DNA of 64,000 nucleotides from Albula goreensis (Eukaryota > Chordata > Actinopteri > Albuliformes > Albulidae). Made by a program: the position numbers and the translations under genes. Positions 45,661 through 64,000 of the stretch are shown piece by piece; position 1 is the first letter of the stretch; each line of letters starts with the position of its first letter. A model generated the notes under the pieces. The model worked only from the letters and a program-made list of their open reading frames with translations. It had not been told where the DNA came from and did not search any database. The stretch covers positions 28,835,832-28,899,831 of the forward strand of contig CM040746.1 in the NCBI GenBank assembly GCA_022829145.1, written 5' to 3'.

Positions 45661-48600
45661 TGTGGAATACACTCTTACACTGGGACAAAGCAAGGAGGGA
45701 ATGACTGCACTGTCCCAATTGTTACAGAGGGCTGGTTCACATTACATGTAATGTAAGATTAACCATTTCTTTCATGAGGACTAGAAGTGCTGATTGCATA
45801 TTAAGTCAATAGTTTTTACATCCAAATTTCCACAGACATGTTTCAGACTTGTGCAGAGAAGTGGCTCAGGTCCTTTTTCATGAACAAACTCATTATGAAA
45901 ATTGTCAGTTTACAAAATATGTATTGGAATCATCACTGTTAAACCATGCATATTTATTGAAAATTATTCAATTTAAGAAATATGAGGCCTTATTCAACCT
46001 TTATACCAAGGGGTGTAGAATTTGATTAGCCTAGATAGGTCACGTGCACACATTAAGAAATGTTAAAAACATAATGTAGGCTCCTTTGGAGTACGAGTAA
46101 GAAAAATCTGTTTTGTCAACAGTGGTTTTGTGAATCATGGACTTGATTTGAGATTGCTACCATAGGTTTGTTACACTCAAGGGTGTATGTCTGGGTACTG
46201 CAAGTTGCAACTAAATTATATGGCAACTTGGGCTTATGTATGAATGGAGTACTGATAGGTAAAAAGTGAAAATTGTAAAGTAGTTTAGAATGAGAACATG
46301 GGTAGGTATCTTTTATTGTATGCTTATCATTTTTTGTTGAATGAACTGGAAAACAAGCATGTCATATACTGAGTACCACTACTGTTACTGATGTTGTGCC
46401 AGCAATACTTTTGGCACCATGGCCTTTTTTCACTGCACCACTATTTAGATATTTATCCTTTATTAACATGGTCTCAGCATGATTCTAGGCTCCAAACATT
46501 CCATTAGTGTTTTTTTTGCCATCTCAATGCAATATGTACGTATGTGGTCAAGTTACATAAATCTGACCCTATTCGTGTCTCATACTTAGCAGACTGCATC
46601 AAAAGGTTGGCACTCATAGTGAGTGAGGATGGAAAGAGATTCATGGGGCCAGAGAACAGGGACAGAAACTGCTCATTCAAACTTTTATCTCTTCCCCATA
46701 TTTTAGAGAGAGCAACCAAGGAAAGAAAGTGATCTGATGACAAAAGAATCTGATTATTGAGAGGAATTAAACATGTTGCGGTCTTTGAGGTGGGGACAGC
46801 TAGCCCGTCTCTCTCACTTTCAGTGCTGTGTCAGCATATCTAACAGAACATTTTGTAGTGGTTGTTATGGAAACATATAAGAATCAGACTAATACTAACC
46901 AGTGGCGTAAAGGGTGTTGGGATGGGTAGTGGACAGGTGAGAAAGTAGGAGAATGAGGACAGGCAGAAGTATGAACAGAGGGGAAGAGATGAGCAACTAA
47001 AGGGAAGGAAGGATGGGAATGTTGAAGGAAATGGTGGAGTTATTATGGTAACAGGAAGATAGGGTGGGAAAACAAGAGAAAAGGGCATGGAATAAAGGCC
47101 AAAAGCAAAAACTACTGAGGGACAGAATGTTGATAGGTGTCCATACCCAGCAATTGTTTATTTTTTTTTTTTTTCTATTTTTATCCCCTTTGCAACCAAA
47201 TGAATTATAACTAACTCTTGTCATTGGTCCAGCGTTTCCCTTGCTGCACTGAACATGCCTGAGAGGGAAAGAAATGTATGAGGATGATAATGAACTTACT
47301 TTCAGAATGGTCCCACCTGGTATTCTGCGAACTCAGGGCCAGGTACCATTAGAATATCCAGTACTCTGGTCAGAACCAAATGTGCTGGACATTTTGACAT
47401 TCAACCTCCATCTGGACATGGCTGAGATACACTGAGCTAGCCAGGACAGCTAGGAAAAAGTAATCTTGTTTAACTCTTGTGGACCTGTTACCATTTTTTT
47501 TTTTTTTTTTTTTTTGGTTATATGTAAAACACGCAAAAGAATAATTACAAGCCTTAAAACACCTAATTTGGCTATTTACAATTTTAGGTCTGTTAGCTAT
47601 ATTGTCTAAACTGGGTATATTAAGGGAGTATTGTAATGCATTTGGGACCTCTGTGGAACATAAATGATTAATCATGAAAATGATCACAAATGATCATGTC
47701 TTGTGCTGTGTCTCAGGAATGAATTGCTGTACATGCAATTGTTGGTGCATCCACTTGGAGTGGGTATGTCATTGTGTTAATATTCACTACATCTCACTTT
47801 TATTAGGCAGTTGTCTTAAATTCCCTATAAAGGTTATAAATTCATACCTTTCAAAGAATGGTACATGTAGAACTTGATCAAGCAGGTCACTTGTTTTTGA
47901 TAATTTGCTCCCGAGGGCTTTTATTAAAATTATATAAATTAGTGTGTGATTTTTAAATTACTTTTGTAAACCCTGTAACTCTTTATTCCCCAATTTAGAA
48001 TGCCCAGCTGTACCTCAACCATGCTATTGCAGCAATGTCCAGTGTCAGTTTGCATGATTTATTAGCCAGAGGAGCTGCCATGACATGATGAGGCAGCAAA
48101 TATGTAGCTGATTTAAACTATTCCAGTCTGAGAAACATTAAGACCAATTATACTTTTAACTGTTGTACTGCTGGCAACCAAACTACTTTAATTCTAAAAT
48201 GATGTGATATGCTGCTAATTTTGACAATTTAAGATTTATCTTTTTCAAAACCAGAAAAGCAGAAGAAAAGTTTTTAACCAATGCTGTCAATATTCTATCT
48301 TATTCTCAATGCAGTAACTGCACACTACATTAAAAGAGCATGATTTCATTTGCCATTATGTGATGTAAGAATATAAATTATTGTCATGAAATGAGTGGAA
48401 GTCAGATGATTGCATTGATACAAATGAAGATTGTGTGAATAGTTAATGCTGTTTCAAAACTGTCTCCTGAAATTTACAGTACAAAGTACATACGGGTTCA
48501 GGAATAGTGGGTGTCCATAATGATGCTTCTTCTGCACATGTAAAGCAAACTTATGATCTTGTACTAGTAGGGACCTTTCTGTTGTAAGAGGTTGAAACTG

Positions 48601-49066
48601 GAGAAATGTTACTGTTAATTTTCTCATTTCTTTTCTATCATTACATTTATTTATCAAGAAATTGTAACTTTATTTTCTAAAAATAGATCAACAAAATAAA
48701 GATTTACATCACAATAATGTTGATGTTGCTTGGTGTACTGTATGCTTAGAAGTGGCTTCAAGTTGGGTTAATGCAAGACCGAAAAAACGCCTGAACTACT
48801 GGTCATACCGTGCCCCGATATTTATGAGGAATATCTGTTCAGATCTAACCAACATTTTGCAATGGGGCTTCCAAACTTGTTTAAGATCCATACTTTTTTG
48901 GCAGTTATGATAGATTATAGATTTGCCATAGATTTGCTTTGCCTTTGAAGTCTTCATTTTCCAAAAGTTATTATTTTTTTTAGATTGGAGTTTAAATAGT
49001 GGTCCAGAGCAAATTTAGTAATTTTTCCACAGACATTTATACAGAAGGATATTTAATAAGGTAATT
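45661..49066. other. pld2 3' UTR and intergenic region
   Basis: No coding gene is supported. A purine-rich stretch (about 46900-47100) leads to the first canonical AATAAA at 47091-47096. T runs lie at 47161-47174 and 47492-47515. Another AATAAA is at 48695-48700. Confidence 0.5.
47091..47096 (+). terminator. Candidate polyadenylation signal of pld2
   Basis: AATAAA 1.43 kb after the pld2 stop is the first canonical hexamer found. An ATTAAA variant occurs near 46766. Confidence 0.4.
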
Positions 49067-49172
49067 AAGGTGAAGTACCTGGCTTAACGGCAGTGCCATG
49101 CCTGGGAATCCAACCTACAATTTAAGAGTTACAAGCCTAGCTTCCAAACCACTTTCCTCTTATACCACATTG
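49067..49172 (-). repeat. tRNA-type SINE tail
   Basis: The order AGGTGAAGTACCTGGC, AACGGCAGTGCCATGCCTGG, GAATCCAACCTACAA, GTTACAAGCC, TTCCAAACCACT matches a very common vertebrate dispersed repeat whose reverse strand carries a tRNA B box (GGTTCGAATCC type). Several mutations make it an old copy. Confidence 0.65.
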
Positions 49173-49365
49173 TCTGTCTACACTTGAAAGCATTTTGGAT
49201 TTTGACAGCTAAATTAAGCTATATAATATTCTATATTCATTTTGTATACCAACAGAAAATAATCTGCCATAAAAATATTCGAGGGGTATGATTCAAAATA
49301 ATTAACAAGTGGTATACTTGCAAATTGCAACTAAGGCAAAAAAAAATTGGAACGAAGGCAAAAAA

Positions 49366-49474
<109 letters not shown>

Positions 49475-50219
49475 GCGGAGGTCCGAGAACCTCTGTGCTA
49501 GAACAGCTCCGCACACCTAGTAGCCAGATAGTACCTTAAGTTATTTCAAAGCTGTTTGTCCCTGATGTATTACCGTAGTCTTTTAAATCACAATGAACAG
49601 AGCAGTGAAAAAACTAGTCCGAGAAAAAGTAGTTCAGAATAGTGATGACTGTCTGCGGAAGAGAGACGTCATAAGACCGCAAAGAGAGGGGGAAAAGGTG
49701 GAACCAAAACAAGGCGGAAAAAAGTTGGCTAGCTATAGCAGACGCGTTGGGGAAAGGGAAAATCCAAGCCATTTGCCCGGACTCACCATTTGAACAAATG
49801 TCTAATTGAACATGTTAGGAAATTTCAGCTAATGTCAGAGCATGTGTACGTGTGTCTTCGCTGGATAGCCAGCGAATTACAGCAGTGTTTTTATTTTTCT
49901 TCACTGGAGCGTGCGTAGGATACGGGGTGTAAACATGAATGGTATAAGTTTAGATGGATAGAAGAGGGGAAATATAGGTCTGTATTTCTGTAGTTAATTG
50001 ACCAATGTTACATTAAAACACTATAACGCAGTGACAATGAGCTCAGGCCATACACTGTCGTGTCCTGGAAAACTGGCTAGGCAAGACAATGCCAAGTAGA
50101 AACAACAAAGTAACTACTCGATAAACATTAAAAGACCATATTTAATCTTTTGGGGATCAATGCAACTTGTGACCTGCATGGCATACATCGTCTTGATATG
50201 TATTGTAATTTGTTGATAA

Positions 50220-51029
50220 AAACCTGTAAAGCTAACTAGCGTAGCTAACTATATTCGTTGCAAACGTTCCCTATATGCGTTAGTTTAGTGGACGAATTCT
50301 GTCACTGATCAGTACCATAATGCAGTTATTTTAAGAATCGTCTCTTTCCATCTAGCATACAGTTGTGATACCGAATTACCTAGCAGGCTTGTTCAGCAAT
50401 TCCTAATTATTGGTTTGGCCGTATGGACTATTTTCCGTGTTGCTTGTCTGTTGGGTGTGAACTGTCTAGTAGCAAGCGCTCATACGCAGTGTTGTCGAAA
50501 TGAACGCAGAATGGGAATGCAACGACGTCCCTGCAAGTGGCATTGCCAACATCGCGTCCTTCCCTTATCGCTGCTGGCGTAGCCCTTATACGTTGTAATA
50601 CAACTTTGAAGATTTAAATTGTTGAGGTTTCCCCCGCCTTGCAGTGATGTTGGTTTGGTAACTAACGTCGGCTAGCTTGATAACCAGCCAGCAAATTCCC
50701 AAAGATTTAGATACGCAGTGAAGGCGGAGATAAATTGTAAAATTCCAGCTAGCCAGCTAGCTAACATAGCGAACGTGTTTTGCTTTCAGTCTGTCAGATC
50801 GGGAGGTAGCTATATGTTCCTATTAGGAGACATGTATAGGGTAGCTAGCACTTGCTAGTTTACCAACTTGCGCATTTAGCTGGTTCATATTCGGAACATA
50901 GTTGTAGTGTTTGTGGGTAACGCTAGCTACATGAGTGTCATTTAAGACGTAATCCTACCAAAGTGGACTGCTCATTAAATCCAGCACTTGTTTACTTTGC
51001 GGTCAAGTTTGGCTAAAGTTTGTGCGAAA
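50220..51029 (+). promoter_or_regulatory. mink1: Likely mink1 promoter and 5' UTR region
   Basis: CpG-rich by local standards, no TATA box, and dense GCTAGCTAAC-type motifs on both sides of the start codon (about 50220-51600), as seen before ppp1r35. The transcription start is not determined. One minimal uORF (ATGAGTGTCATTTAA) begins near 50931. Confidence 0.5.
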
Positions 51030-63662
<12,633 letters not shown>

Positions 63663-64000
63663 GTACTGCTGCAGCCTCCTGTTCTCCTGTGCAGAGTCTT
63701 ACTGAGTTTCACTGAATTTACTATGCACTGCTGCATTTTTTTAAGGTATGATACTGTGCACCACTGGTGCTTTACTTTGCTTTGTCATAGGACACTGAGT
63801 AGAACTGGTGATATTTTAAAGGATTTTACCTGTGTTTCCCTCATGGCCACATTTCCCAGGAATTGTTCTGTGGTTTAAAAGTCGTGAGTTAGACAGACTT
63901 GATATGACGGCAGCTCTGTAGTACGGTGGTGACTATGCACCAAGCTATACATACTGCAACTACCGATGTTGACTCACTTCTCACCTCAGTCACCCTCAGC

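Noticed and set aside
49593-49793. 66-codon basic open frame upstream of mink1
   Set aside because: No known domain and no splice link to mink1. It falls in the promoter-side sequence and looks like chance.

Overview
The window is vertebrate nuclear DNA, most likely from a teleost fish. Five protein-coding genes, all on the + strand, are split into short exons with GT-AG introns. The DNA between them holds long CA/TG and TA microsatellites, small DNA transposons, tRNA-type SINE tails, LINE scraps and dense TAGC/TAACGTTAGC-type motifs of the kind common in fish. No bacterial or phage-like features were seen. I assembled the exons by hand. All five models keep one reading frame across every junction, which supports the boundaries. 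Assignments come from remembered family sequences, not from a search.

Layout: (1) 151-9223, the 3' part (24 exons) of a P5B-type ATPase closest to ATP13A3, its 5' end lying off the left edge. (2) 11321-14842, PPP1R35, a small PP1-binding centriole protein, with a probable 5' noncoding exon and an upstream ORF that overlaps its start. (3) 18166-20224, a three-exon ghrelin/motilin-family GPCR closest to GHSR. (4) 32446-45660, phospholipase D2 in 23 coding exons with both HKD motifs. (5) 51030 to the right edge, MINK1, a germinal-centre-type Ste20 kinase, with the whole kinase domain and the start of its coiled-coil region.

The long gaps (14843-18165, 20225-32445, 45661-51029) show no convincing protein gene. 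They hold polyadenylation signals, two promoter-like stretches, repeats, and a candidate untranslated first exon for pld2 ending at 26937.

The gene order is informative. In human, PLD2 and MINK1 are neighbours on 17p13, while their paralogues PLD1 and TNIK lie near GHSR on 3q26, with ATP13A3 further along 3q. A GHSR-like receptor and an ATP13A3-like pump beside pld2-mink1 therefore look like the sister copy of the 3q block, retained in this fish and absent at the human 17p13 locus. The receptor also carries an intron not found in mammalian GHSR. I see no multi-gene system of a new kind; the more unusual signals are this receptor, TG-repeat splice sites, and a start-overlapping uORF.
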